DNA from: Gammaproteobacteria bacterium
GTDB lineage: Bacteria; Pseudomonadota; Gammaproteobacteria; Enterobacterales; Alteromonadaceae
Direction of reading: 5' to 3'
Assembly (NCBI GenBank): GCA_023380515.1
Contig: JAMCRH010000161.1
Location: 1-15,775 of the forward strand
Length of the DNA stretch: 15,775 bases
Of this stretch, positions 7,306 to 14,711 are shown in pieces. The notes beneath the pieces were generated by a model. That model was not told where the DNA came from. It saw only the letters and a list, made by a program, of their open reading frames with translations, and made no database searches. Both the position numbers and the translations under genes were made by a program. Every line of letters starts with the position of its first letter. Position 1 is the stretch's first letter.

Positions 7306-9495
7306 TTAACTGAAATCTTGTGGATCAATGTCGAGCGACCAACGCGCTTTTCGAGTTTCTGGCAGGCTTTCTAAGGTCGGTAACCAGGTATGCAAAGTAC
7401 GCTGCAACAGCCCGCGTTCGCACGCGTGCAAGAGCAACTGAAAACGATGACGACCGGCTCGGCGAGCGAGCACCGCGGGCATCGGCCCAATCACTGCAAC
7501 GTCGGTCTGTTGCTCCAAACAATTGGCCATGGCGTGCAACAAGGCTTCGGCGGCATTGGCGTCAACCGCTTCGGCCCGCAATAAGGCCATCGCCGCATAA
7601 GGTGGCAACATCGCTTGTTCACGCTCATTCAGTGCGCTGGTGGCAAAATGTTGATAGCCGTTATTCACAAGCTCTTGAATGAGTGGGTGCTCAGGTAAGT
7701 GGGTTTGCAGCACAACCGTGCCTTTTTTCTGCGCCCGACCGGCTCGACCAGCTACCTGCACATAAAGTTGCGCAAGTCGCTCGGCAGCCCGAAAATCACT
7801 GCTATACAAAGCACCATCAACATCCAGTAAAGCCACCAAAGTTACGTCAGGAAAATGATGTCCTTTAGCGAGCATTTGGGTTCCGAGAAGAATTTTATAT
7901 TCACCACGGCTAACTGCCTTTAAATAGTCTTCTAACTGGCCTTTGCGACGTGTGCTGTCACGGTCAATGCGTAGCGCTGGTGCGTCCGGAAATAGTTTCT
8001 GAATGGTTTCTTCCAATTGCTCAGTCCCAAGTCCACGAGTGATCAGTTGCGTACTGCCGCAACCACCACATTGACGTGGAATTCGCCGTTGGGCACCGCA
8101 ATGGTGACATTGCAACGAATGACTTTGTTGATGCACCGTCATATTCGCTTGGCAGCGCTGGCATTCACTAACCCAAGCACACTCGTGACAAATGAGCGCA
8201 CTCGCATAACCACGACGGTTCAAGAAGAGTAATACTTGGTTACCCGCATCGAGGTGCTTGCGCATCAGTGCAATTAGCTGCTCACTTAAACCTTGCTGCA
8301 AGCGCTGCTGCTTCAAGTCCACCAAGATATTCTTCACTGGCTGCGCCGAGCCCGCTCGTTGCGACAGCTGCAGCAAGTGATAACGACCTGCTTTGGCATT
8401 GGCTAGAGATTCAAGAGACGGTGTGGCCGAACCAAGAATGACATTGAAGCCCTCAGTATGCGCACGCTTAATAGCTAAGTCGCGGGCGTTATAACGAAAA
8501 CCGTCTTGTTGCTTAAAGCTGGCGTCATGTTCTTCGTCGATAATCAGCAGACCTGGGTTCGCTAGTGGGGTAAAAATTGCTGACCGTGTGCCGAGAATGA
8601 TGGCAGCATGACCATCTCGCGCTTGCAGCCAAGCAGACAAGCGTTCCTGATCGCTCAGTCCGGAATGCAAAACTACCACTCGTGCTTGAAAGCGAGCCCG
8701 GAAGCGTTGCACGGTTTGCGGCGTTAAGCCGATTTCCGGCACCATGACAAGTACCTGCTGACCACGTTGCAAGACGCCTTGCATGACTTGCAGGTAAACT
8801 TCTGTTTTGCCACTGCCAGTCACGCCTTCAAGTAACCAAGTTTGCTGTGCTTCAGCTTGCATCCCCGCGTGAATAGCAGCGACCGCAACGGCCTGTTCTG
8901 GGTTTAGCGGATGTGGCTCTTCGGCAAGCTCAGGTGTCCAAGCGCTGAACGCAGGCGCAACTAACGTCTCTTCAATGAGTCCTTTTTCTTTCAGCGCTTT
9001 CACTGCTGCTGGGCGCACATCGTGCTGCGCTAAATCACTCACGGCTAACGCTTCGCGGCGCAATTGGGCAATTAAACGCTGTTGCTGCGGAGCGCGACTC
9101 AATTCAGTCAGCTCAACGGCCATGCCAGCTGCGGTTAATTTTAATTGTTTCGTGTATTGGTAACTGGGCGGTTGCCCTTGTCGCAAAGCAACTGGTGCCG
9201 CATGTGCCAGTACTTCGCCGAGCGGATGATGATAATAACGCGCCGCCCAGTCGAGCAAATGCCACAGCGACTCCGACCATAATGGCATCGGATCGGTGAC
9301 GCTTAACAGTGGCTTGAGTTGTGTCACTGCAACGCTAGGCTCCTGATTTGTGGCGACCACAAAACCAACCAATTGGCGGTTACCAAACGGCACCACCACG
9401 CGCGCCCCGATGCTCGGCTGGGGAAGATTGTCAGGTAGCAGGTAGTCGAATACGCGCCGCATGGGTACAGGCAAAGCGACCTGCACAATATTCAT
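7306..9495 (-). CDS. priA: PriA, replication restart helicase
   Basis: A 729-residue superfamily 2 3'-5' DNA helicase that recognises stalled or repaired forks and starts PriB/DnaT-dependent reloading of DnaB. Visible: N-terminal 3'-DNA-binding domain (MNIVQVALPVPMRRVFDYLL), winged-helix region, Walker A GVTGSGKT (224-231), DEEH box (320-323), GSATPS motif, and eight zinc-binding Cys (436, 439, 445, 448, 463, 466, 476, 479) inserted between helicase motifs. The frame is open 26 codons upstream to a GTG at 9573, but the ATG at 9495 gives the family N-terminus and a length close to the E. coli protein (732). The Shine-Dalgarno is weak. It is divergent from rpmE, as in E. coli. Confidence 0.97.
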   Translation of the reverse strand: MNIVQVALPVPMRRVFDYLLPDNLPQPSIGARVVVPFGNRQLVGFVVATNQEPSVAVTQLKPLLSVTDPMPLWSESLWHLLDWAARYYHHPLGEVLAHAAPVALRQGQPPSYQYTKQLKLTAAGMAVELTELSRAPQQQRLIAQLRREALAVSDLAQHDVRPAAVKALKEKGLIEETLVAPAFSAWTPELAEEPHPLNPEQAVAVAAIHAGMQAEAQQTWLLEGVTGSGKTEVYLQVMQGVLQRGQQVLVMVPEIGLTPQTVQRFRARFQARVVVLHSGLSDQERLSAWLQARDGHAAIILGTRSAIFTPLANPGLLIIDEEHDASFKQQDGFRYNARDLAIKRAHTEGFNVILGSATPSLESLANAKAGRYHLLQLSQRAGSAQPVKNILVDLKQQRLQQGLSEQLIALMRKHLDAGNQVLLFLNRRGYASALICHECAWVSECQRCQANMTVHQQSHSLQCHHCGAQRRIPRQCGGCGSTQLITRGLGTEQLEETIQKLFPDAPALRIDRDSTRRKGQLEDYLKAVSRGEYKILLGTQMLAKGHHFPDVTLVALLDVDGALYSSDFRAAERLAQLYVQVAGRAGRAQKKGTVVLQTHLPEHPLIQELVNNGYQHFATSALNEREQAMLPPYAAMALLRAEAVDANAAEALLHAMANCLEQQTDVAVIGPMPAVLARRAGRHRFQLLLHACERGLLQRTLHTWLPTLESLPETRKARWSLDIDPQDFS

Positions 9496-9696
9496 GCTGG
9501 CTTCATCCATCTCAATTTCTGTTGCTGCTTGCTGCGGTGATTTGCCTTGGCTCACAGCACCCACCCAACACACTCAAACATGATGCTCACGGGGAATCCT
9601 AAAAAATGACTTGGCCTTATGCTAGCAAATCTTTGCCGAGAAAAGATCGACAATTACGCCCGAACAGAAAAAACCGCCCATACCCCTTGATCTTGC

Positions 9697-9725
9697 TTGA
9701 TCGCTGGTCACTAGTGGGGTAGAAT
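9697..9725 (+). promoter_or_regulatory. Sigma-70 promoter of rpmE
   Basis: TTGATC (9697-9702), exactly 17 nt, TAGAAT (9720-9725). This is the best housekeeping promoter in the window and points at rpmE. The predicted start near 9732 gives a leader of about 94 nt. Confidence 0.75.
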
Positions 9726-9767
9726 TCGCGGCCTTAATTTTAGATTAAGCGCATATTATTTAAACAG

Positions 9768-9803
9768 CGCATGGTGTTCGTGGAAAGCACGGATGGCGAT
9801 GCG
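9768..9803 (+). promoter_or_regulatory. Hairpin in the rpmE mRNA leader
   Basis: In the leader, CGCAT (9768-9772) can pair with ATGCG (9799-9803), enclosing a 6-bp stem TTCGTG (9777-9782) with CACGGA (9788-9793, one G-U pair) and a GAAAG loop; GGTG and TGGCG form an internal loop. The structure ends about 10 nt before the rpmE Shine-Dalgarno GAGG. In E. coli L31 represses its own mRNA through the leader, so this is a candidate site, but the link is inferred. A 14-codon frame ([14 protein letters not shown], 9771-9815) runs through the hairpin and stops in the Shine-Dalgarno. Confidence 0.45.
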
Positions 9804-9825
9804 GCCTTCAACTGAGGTAACCCCT

Positions 9826-10038
9826 ATGAAACAAGGTATTCATCCAGATTACAAAGCCGTAAAAGTCTCTTGCTCTTGCGGTAACGTGTTTGAAACTCGC
9901 TCTACTAAGTGTGAAGATTTCCACATCGACGTATGTTCAGAGTGTCACCCGTTCTACACCGGTAAGCAGAAAGTACTAGACACTGGTGGCCGTGTAGACC
10001 GCTTCAAGCAGCGTTTCGGTTCATTGAAGTCTAAGTAA
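9826..10038 (+). CDS. rpmE: Ribosomal protein bL31, zinc-binding type
   Basis: A 70-residue protein of the large ribosomal subunit that bridges to the small-subunit head. [10 protein letters not shown] at the N-terminus and Cys16, Cys18, Cys37 and Cys40 identify the zinc-containing (C+) paralogue, in contrast to the Zn-free RpmE2 induced under zinc starvation. The frame continues 11 codons upstream (ATG at 9793 or 9799), but the start at 9826 fits the family and has GAGG about 8 nt before it. Single-gene transcript with its own promoter, leader and terminator. The zinc form suggests that a Zur-controlled second copy might exist elsewhere. Confidence 0.98.
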   Translation: MKQGIHPDYKAVKVSCSCGNVFETRSTKCEDFHIDVCSECHPFYTGKQKVLDTGGRVDRFKQRFGSLKSK

Positions 10039-10061
10039 GCTTACGCTGAAAGATTTCAAAT

Positions 10062-10087
10062 AAAAAAGCGCCTTCGGGCGCTTTTTT
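10062..10087. terminator. Strong bidirectional terminator after rpmE
   Basis: Stem AAAAAAGCGCC (10062-10072), TTCG tetraloop, GGCGCTTTTTT (10077-10087): an 11-bp perfect palindrome with a run of six T on either strand. It ends rpmE (stop 10038) and, in the other direction, the signalling operon whose last stop is at 10112. Confidence 0.95.
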
Positions 10088-10111
10088 AACGCCCTCAAGG
10101 TAAGTAAGCAC

Positions 10112-10765
10112 TCACTCAAGAATACCTTTTCGAGCCGCTAAGCGAATCAATTCAGCGGTGTTTTCGACCTGCATTTTCTTCAAGATACGACCACGATGAT
10201 TCTCAGCTGTCTTATGCGACATGTCGAGCAGCTGTGCGATATCTTTGGTTGTATGACCTGCGATCACAAGGAAGAAGACTTCGCGCTCGCGACGGGTTAG
10301 GGGCGCGAGGACATTGGTATTGTCACCCGGTTGGTCTACTTCCTTCTGCAATGACTGCAGGAGAACATCGGGGAAAAACGTCTTGCCGCGATTAATGGCG
10401 CGAATGGCTTGGGCTAGTTGGTCGGTTGACGACTCTTTCAGTAAATAGCCTTTGGCGCCAGCCCGGTGTAATGCATGCATATATTCTATTTCGTCGTGCA
10501 TAGTCAAAACTAAAACTTTGGTTTCACTGCGCTGCTGCAGAACACGGTCAATGGCCACCAAACCATTCATTTTGGGCATTGAAATGTCCATTAGCACGAC
10601 GTCGGGGTTATGCCTGACCACGGCCTGCATGAGTGCCACCCCATCTTCACATTCACAAACGACATCAAACTCTTCATGCTGCCGCAGCATTTGTACAATA
10701 CCCTGACGAACGAGTGTGTGGTCATCAGCAACCACTAATCTTATTTTTTGTTCTGTAAAACTCAT
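10112..10765 (-). CDS. NarL/FixJ-family response regulator with LuxR-type HTH
   Basis: A 217-residue two-component transcription factor. The receiver domain (about 8-125) has the acidic pair Asp14-Asp15, phospho-acceptor Asp60 (VVLMDISMPKMNG), switch Thr in VLVLTMHDE and Lys in GYLLKES. The C-terminal LuxR_C helix-turn-helix (about 150-215) reads LTRREREVFFLVIAGHTTKDIAQLLDMSHKTAENH in outline, a typical DNA-binding recognition region. The ATG at 10765 is chosen because it overlaps the TGA of the histidine kinase gene as ATGA, a classical sign of translational coupling, and because the nine codons upstream belong to the kinase's 3' end. It is the last gene of the operon and the likely output; target promoters are unknown. 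Confidence 0.95.
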   Translation of the reverse strand: MSFTEQKIRLVVADDHTLVRQGIVQMLRQHEEFDVVCECEDGVALMQAVVRHNPDVVLMDISMPKMNGLVAIDRVLQQRSETKVLVLTMHDEIEYMHALHRAGAKGYLLKESSTDQLAQAIRAINRGKTFFPDVLLQSLQKEVDQPGDNTNVLAPLTRREREVFFLVIAGHTTKDIAQLLDMSHKTAENHRGRILKKMQVENTAELIRLAARKGILE

Positions 10766-11454
10766 AAAGGTACCAAGACACTGACATGGCAACCGCCACC
10801 AGGTCGACTATTAATTTCAAAATCTGCAGAGAATGCCGCAGCTCGGTCACGCATACTCGACAGACCGACTCCCTGCACAACTTTGCTACTGTCGAAGCCA
10901 CTGCCATCGTCAATAACATCAAGTCGCAAGGTATTCCCAGCTCGACTCACATAGACACTGATAAGGGACGCATTTGCGTGCCGAACAGCATTCGTAAGCG
11001 CTTCTTGCGCGATGCGAAAAAGAAGTATCGCAGATGCTGAGTCCGGTTCGGCATCAAGGTCAATTTCAACCTTAGTTTGGATAGAGGAGGATTCACATAA
11101 CGTTCGTACCAACCACTGTAACGCTGCTGCTAAGCCTAAGTCATCTAATATGCGAGGACGCATCAGGCGTGACAATTGACGAACGTCAGCGAGCGCTTGT
11201 GTAGCAATGAGCATGATGTCAGGGTCCAATGCACCCGCATCTGCAGCCGCTTGAATCCTGCGTGTCAGTGCAGTTAACAGTTGACCTAGGCCATCATGTA
11301 GCTCTTGCGATAAGCGCGCGCGTTCAGCCTCCTGTTGACTCCATAAGCGTTGCGCGAGATCGCGCAGGGTGTCCTGCTCCTGATGTAATAGCTCGCGTAG
11401 CTCGATTTGACTGCGTCGGAGCGCTCGAATCTCCTCCTCGATGGAGTGTTTCAT
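10762..11454 (-). CDS. Soluble HisKA_3 (NarX/DesK-type) sensor histidine kinase
   Basis: About 230 residues if started at ATG 11454; TTG at 11484 or ATG at 11463 are alternatives, none with a good Shine-Dalgarno. N-terminal coiled coil (about 4-45, EEEIRALRRSQIELREL) leads to the HisKA_3 dimerisation/phosphotransfer region with His53 in ERARLSQELHDGLGQLL, and a HATPase_c domain with N-box Asn155 (EALTNAVRHA), DDGSGFD (182-188) and G-box GVGLSSM (195-201), ending in VSVLVPL. There is no membrane segment and no recognised sensory domain, so the signal probably comes from a partner protein through the coiled coil. Its 5' end overlaps the 3' end of the Ser/Thr kinase gene by about 130 nt in another frame, and its TGA overlaps the regulator's ATG. 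It almost certainly phosphorylates the downstream regulator at Asp60. Confidence 0.9.
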   Translation of the reverse strand: MKHSIEEEIRALRRSQIELRELLHQEQDTLRDLAQRLWSQQEAERARLSQELHDGLGQLLTALTRRIQAAADAGALDPDIMLIATQALADVRQLSRLMRPRILDDLGLAAALQWLVRTLCESSSIQTKVEIDLDAEPDSASAILLFRIAQEALTNAVRHANASLISVYVSRAGNTLRLDVIDDGSGFDSSKVVQGVGLSSMRDRAAAFSADFEINSRPGGGCHVSVLVPL

Positions 11455-14400
11455 GTCTCTCATAGATTCGTTGGTACGCCTCAATTTGGTCTGGAGTCAT
11501 AGATTCATAAAGCTGCTCGCGCAACTCTTGCGCCCGCGCTTGTGCACTTTCGCTTGTTAAAATCGCATAATATAAATGATTTCTCCAGTGCTCTGGATGA
11601 ATTTGTAACATCCGTTGCAATTGTTCCGAGGCTTGCTCCGAACCAAAATGCAGTGCTTTTAAGTATTGGCTATGCATGTATTCGCGATACAAGGTCGGCC
11701 GCACGAGCTCATCAACCCGTTGCCACTGCCAACTATCAGCGGGTAGTCGCTGTAATTCCAATAGCGATAGCAGCACTTTTAATTCAGTTTGAACCGGCAG
11801 GAGCTGCTTGCGAAAACGAGACCAAAATGCGGCGATTTCAGAGGAGCTGCTTTCTCCGCGAATGAAATCAGATGCAATAATAATCCACTCAGTCATCACG
11901 CCTTGCTCAGCGGAGAACACATCAGCAAACTTATCGAGTTGTGCATGACGCTTCAATAAGCATTGCACGTCTGCAATGTAGATACATCGCTCACCAGCCC
12001 AGATAAGAATTTCAATTTGCGCCCGCATATCGCCAATTTCTTCTGCAAATCGAAGCGCAGTCTCAATATTTTCAGCAGAAGTATCATAGTTGCCGAGATA
12101 GAAATTCCTATGGCTCAATAAGAATTGAGCAATCATACCTTCAGCAGGCCTTTTCTGATCAGCTCTTTGTAAAACCTCACTTAAGTGAGTTGTCGCTGAC
12201 AAAAAGTCTCCTCGGCTTAACCCAAGTTGCGCCAAATTTAATTTCGTCCGCAGGATCCCCGTTTCGTCACCGGTTCGATTGAATAAAACCAGAGCCTGAT
12301 TCCAAAATACATCAGACTGACTAAAATCAGCCATTAAAAAGTGCATGTAGGCCACATTGCTGATGGTTTCAGCTTGCTGCATGGTACTGCCGGTCTGCAA
12401 ATGTAAGTCGAGAGCATTGCGATAATGAACCAGCGCTTCCCGATAACGCCCTTGTTCTTCCAGTAGCACACCCCACTCATTCTCGACCTGTGCCAAACCA
12501 GAGCGATCTGCATTCATTTGAAAGATGTCGAGTGCTTCAGCCAGTGCAGCCTCGGCTTCTTCATAACGGCCAAGCACACCAAATACGCTAGCCAGATTCG
12601 CCAAAGAGACCGCTCGCCCTGAAGGGTCGCGTGTGAACGTACGTAATTGCAAGGCGTCTTGTAGGTAGCGGATAGCATTGTCTGGGTCGGCCAAGCGTAT
12701 ATAGGCCACCCCAAAAGCGTTTAATACCGTTCCTTGTCCGCGTAAGTCTTCGCTTGTTAAATAACGAATTAATGCCTGAGTTAACTCATTATCGAGCGCT
12801 TGTTGAATATTACCTTGAATAATTCTCAACCGAGCTAGTTGGAACCACCGCTCACCAGAGCTAGGGTCAATCGCTAAAGCTTGCTGATATTGTGCAATGG
12901 CAGTGTCAAAATCATCTTGCCAAATGGCTAATTCCGCACGACGGTCCATTAACGAAGGTCGCCCAGGAAACAGTTCTTGTAAGCGGTTGGTCACAATAAT
13001 AGCCGTTTCAACGTCGCCATTAATTTCGGCTTGCAAAGCTCGGCCTTCTAAATACCAATAATCATCATCCTGAGATAGCTCATACAGACGTTCTAGCTGT
13101 TCCCGTGCCCGCTGCATATCGCCAAGATTGACCGCAAGGCGAGCGCCCGCGAGCCAGCCGCCCGGAAAATCAGGCCACTCTTCTTGGAGCGATTGAACCA
13201 CGCTTTCTGCCTCGGCTGCCCGTCCTTCACGGAGCGCCGTTAACACCGGCTCAACCCGTTGCAACTCTTCAGGACGCACCGAAGAGCTGCGCGTCGGTAG
13301 CGCCAACTGGCTATTTAAGTGTGCAAAAAGCTGTTCAACCGTTTGGCCCAAGCCATTCGAGCCGATAGTGCCTTGGAAGGCGCCAAACAATCGATTGCCC
13401 GGCATCTCCGCCATGAGCATTTGCAAACGCGGTTCTTCTTGGCCCATGAGTTCATTACTCTGTAATAACACCAGAACATCCGCATTTAGCAGTTGGGCAA
13501 TTCGCAACCGATGATCCTGCTGTCGAAACGGCCTTAAACCAAGGTTGCGCATCAGCGTGTCAACGCGCTCTTGTTCAATAACATCAATGCCACTCTGGGT
13601 GATTAAGTTGAGCTGTAATAACTCGGCGACACCGCTCAGCAGGGCGTCATCCGGCTGGTACACAACTGCTATCCGTGTTGTCTTTTGTGCCGTCGCTTGC
13701 AGCGGCTGTTCTTCGATATTCGGCTGCAGTAAAAAGGCATAGGTTACGGCCAAGATCAGTGCGAAACCAACTGCGGCCGCAATACCGATCCGTCGCTGCG
13801 GGTGTTTTGCTAAGCGTTCTTGGGCTGCTTGTACGGTAATTCGCTGATAAACCAACGGTTTACTCAATTGCCGAGCAAGACGCAAGCGATCGAGTCGCCA
13901 GATTAGATCGCCAAAGTGCCATGCACGAACGTTTGCTGCTGCCACTAAGTCTGCGATTAAGCGCCCGCTACTGTAACTGTCGGTGAGAATATTGCGCTTA
14001 CCAAGCTGAGTCACTTCCGGCGCTTTGTAACCGTCGCTGCCGGCAAAATCACGGTTACTTTGCTCGCCAATGTGGCCAATACCGAAATCGAGCAACACCA
14101 GGTTGCCACGCTCATCGATGAGGATATTCTCCGGTTTTACATCGGCATGGGTTATATCGAGTGAATGACAGGCTTCCAAAGCCTGCAGTAGCTGTCGACT
14201 CCAAGTTTCTGCTTGCAGTCGAGTAATACCTTCGTGGAGATATTCTGCGAGACTACGGCCTTCTATCAGGCCCATGGTAAGAAACACCCAGTCACCGTCG
14301 CGATAAAACTCGAACACACGCACGATATTCGGATGGTTGAGTTCGCGGGCGACCAGTACTTCTTGGCGTAATCGTTGGACTTGTTCAAAGTCGAGGGCGT

Positions 14401-14608
14401 GTTGCGGCGCGATCAGCTTAATGGCAATTTCGGTACCGAGGATTTCATCGCGGGCGGCATACACGTGCGCTTGACCACCAATACCGACAGGTTGAACGAT
14501 ACGGAAGCGACCGGCGAGCACAGTACCATTTGGTAACTGTTTGCCAGCACTTAACGCTGCCGTAAGCTGTCCACTCAATCGCTGCGGATTGTCCTCTCGG
14601 GTGGTCAC
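11324..14608 (-). CDS. Membrane-anchored eukaryote-like Ser/Thr protein kinase with TPR region
   Basis: A 1094-residue protein. Kinase domain about 28-235: glycine loop VGIGGQAHVY (41-50), Lys64 in AIKL, likely alphaC Glu83, catalytic loop HADVKPEN (154-161) with Asp156, Lys158 and Asn161, DFG (174-176), APE (196-198), alphaF Asp210. The HRD Arg is Ala155 (a non-RD kinase), and the C-lobe after alphaF looks short. A single TM (about 274-294), preceded by HPQRR and followed by acidic residues, puts the kinase in the cytoplasm and the rest outside. After it come a TolB/CsgG-like alpha/beta region (about 311-430; tentative) and many TPR-type helical repeats (about 440-1040). GTG at 14608 is chosen because GGAG lies 8 nt upstream. 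The last 38 or so residues, rich in Ala, Arg, Ser and Thr, read over the start of the histidine kinase gene and look like out-of-frame translation. Confidence 0.88.
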   Translation of the reverse strand: MTTREDNPQRLSGQLTAALSAGKQLPNGTVLAGRFRIVQPVGIGGQAHVYAARDEILGTEIAIKLIAPQHALDFEQVQRLRQEVLVARELNHPNIVRVFEFYRDGDWVFLTMGLIEGRSLAEYLHEGITRLQAETWSRQLLQALEACHSLDITHADVKPENILIDERGNLVLLDFGIGHIGEQSNRDFAGSDGYKAPEVTQLGKRNILTDSYSSGRLIADLVAAANVRAWHFGDLIWRLDRLRLARQLSKPLVYQRITVQAAQERLAKHPQRRIGIAAAVGFALILAVTYAFLLQPNIEEQPLQATAQKTTRIAVVYQPDDALLSGVAELLQLNLITQSGIDVIEQERVDTLMRNLGLRPFRQQDHRLRIAQLLNADVLVLLQSNELMGQEEPRLQMLMAEMPGNRLFGAFQGTIGSNGLGQTVEQLFAHLNSQLALPTRSSSVRPEELQRVEPVLTALREGRAAEAESVVQSLQEEWPDFPGGWLAGARLAVNLGDMQRAREQLERLYELSQDDDYWYLEGRALQAEINGDVETAIIVTNRLQELFPGRPSLMDRRAELAIWQDDFDTAIAQYQQALAIDPSSGERWFQLARLRIIQGNIQQALDNELTQALIRYLTSEDLRGQGTVLNAFGVAYIRLADPDNAIRYLQDALQLRTFTRDPSGRAVSLANLASVFGVLGRYEEAEAALAEALDIFQMNADRSGLAQVENEWGVLLEEQGRYREALVHYRNALDLHLQTGSTMQQAETISNVAYMHFLMADFSQSDVFWNQALVLFNRTGDETGILRTKLNLAQLGLSRGDFLSATTHLSEVLQRADQKRPAEGMIAQFLLSHRNFYLGNYDTSAENIETALRFAEEIGDMRAQIEILIWAGERCIYIADVQCLLKRHAQLDKFADVFSAEQGVMTEWIIIASDFIRGESSSSEIAAFWSRFRKQLLPVQTELKVLLSLLELQRLPADSWQWQRVDELVRPTLYREYMHSQYLKALHFGSEQASEQLQRMLQIHPEHWRNHLYYAILTSESAQARAQELREQLYESMTPDQIEAYQRIYERHETLHRGGDSSAPTQSNRATRAITSGAGHPARSRATLMESTGG

Positions 14609-14657
14609 AAATTATCTCCAATAGAGCTTATTTTTATCCATTAAGGATACAGCCCTT

Positions 14658-14682
14658 CAGTAGCTTTATGCAAAGCTAACTG
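14658..14682 (-). promoter_or_regulatory. Hairpin in the FHA-kinase intergenic gap
   Basis: The 103-nt gap between the FHA gene stop and the kinase GTG contains a bulged inverted repeat: plus-strand TAGCTTT (14661-14667), ATGC loop, AAAGCTA (14672-14678), extended by CAG / CTG around one bulged A. It lacks a U tract on the minus strand, so it is not a normal terminator; it may be an mRNA-processing or stability element. A TCGACA -35-like hexamer lies upstream, but no good -10 is found at proper spacing. Confidence 0.35.
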
Positions 14683-14711
14683 TTAATAATTTGTCGAATT
14701 CTGTCGCAATG

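Larger units (their letters stand above)
9496..9825. promoter_or_regulatory. Divergent priA / rpmE intergenic region
   Basis: This 330-bp gap has no protein gene that I can defend. The right-hand third holds the rpmE promoter and a structured leader (listed separately). The left part is the upstream region of priA; its frame stays open to 9573, but the added residues do not resemble PriA. I saw no convincing priA promoter. Just upstream of the rpmE -35 there is a direct repeat CTTGATC at 9686-9692 and 9696-9702, spaced exactly 10 bp, that is, on the same helix face; the second copy overlaps the -35. Confidence 0.6.

Noticed and set aside
9496..9573. PriA starting at GTG 9573
   Set aside because: The additional 26 residues have no counterpart in PriA, and the site has no Shine-Dalgarno; MNIVQVALPVP is the family N-terminus.
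9793..9825. An 11-residue N-terminal extension of bL31
   Set aside because: The frame is open, but bL31 starts at MKxGIHP and a Shine-Dalgarno lies properly before 9826.
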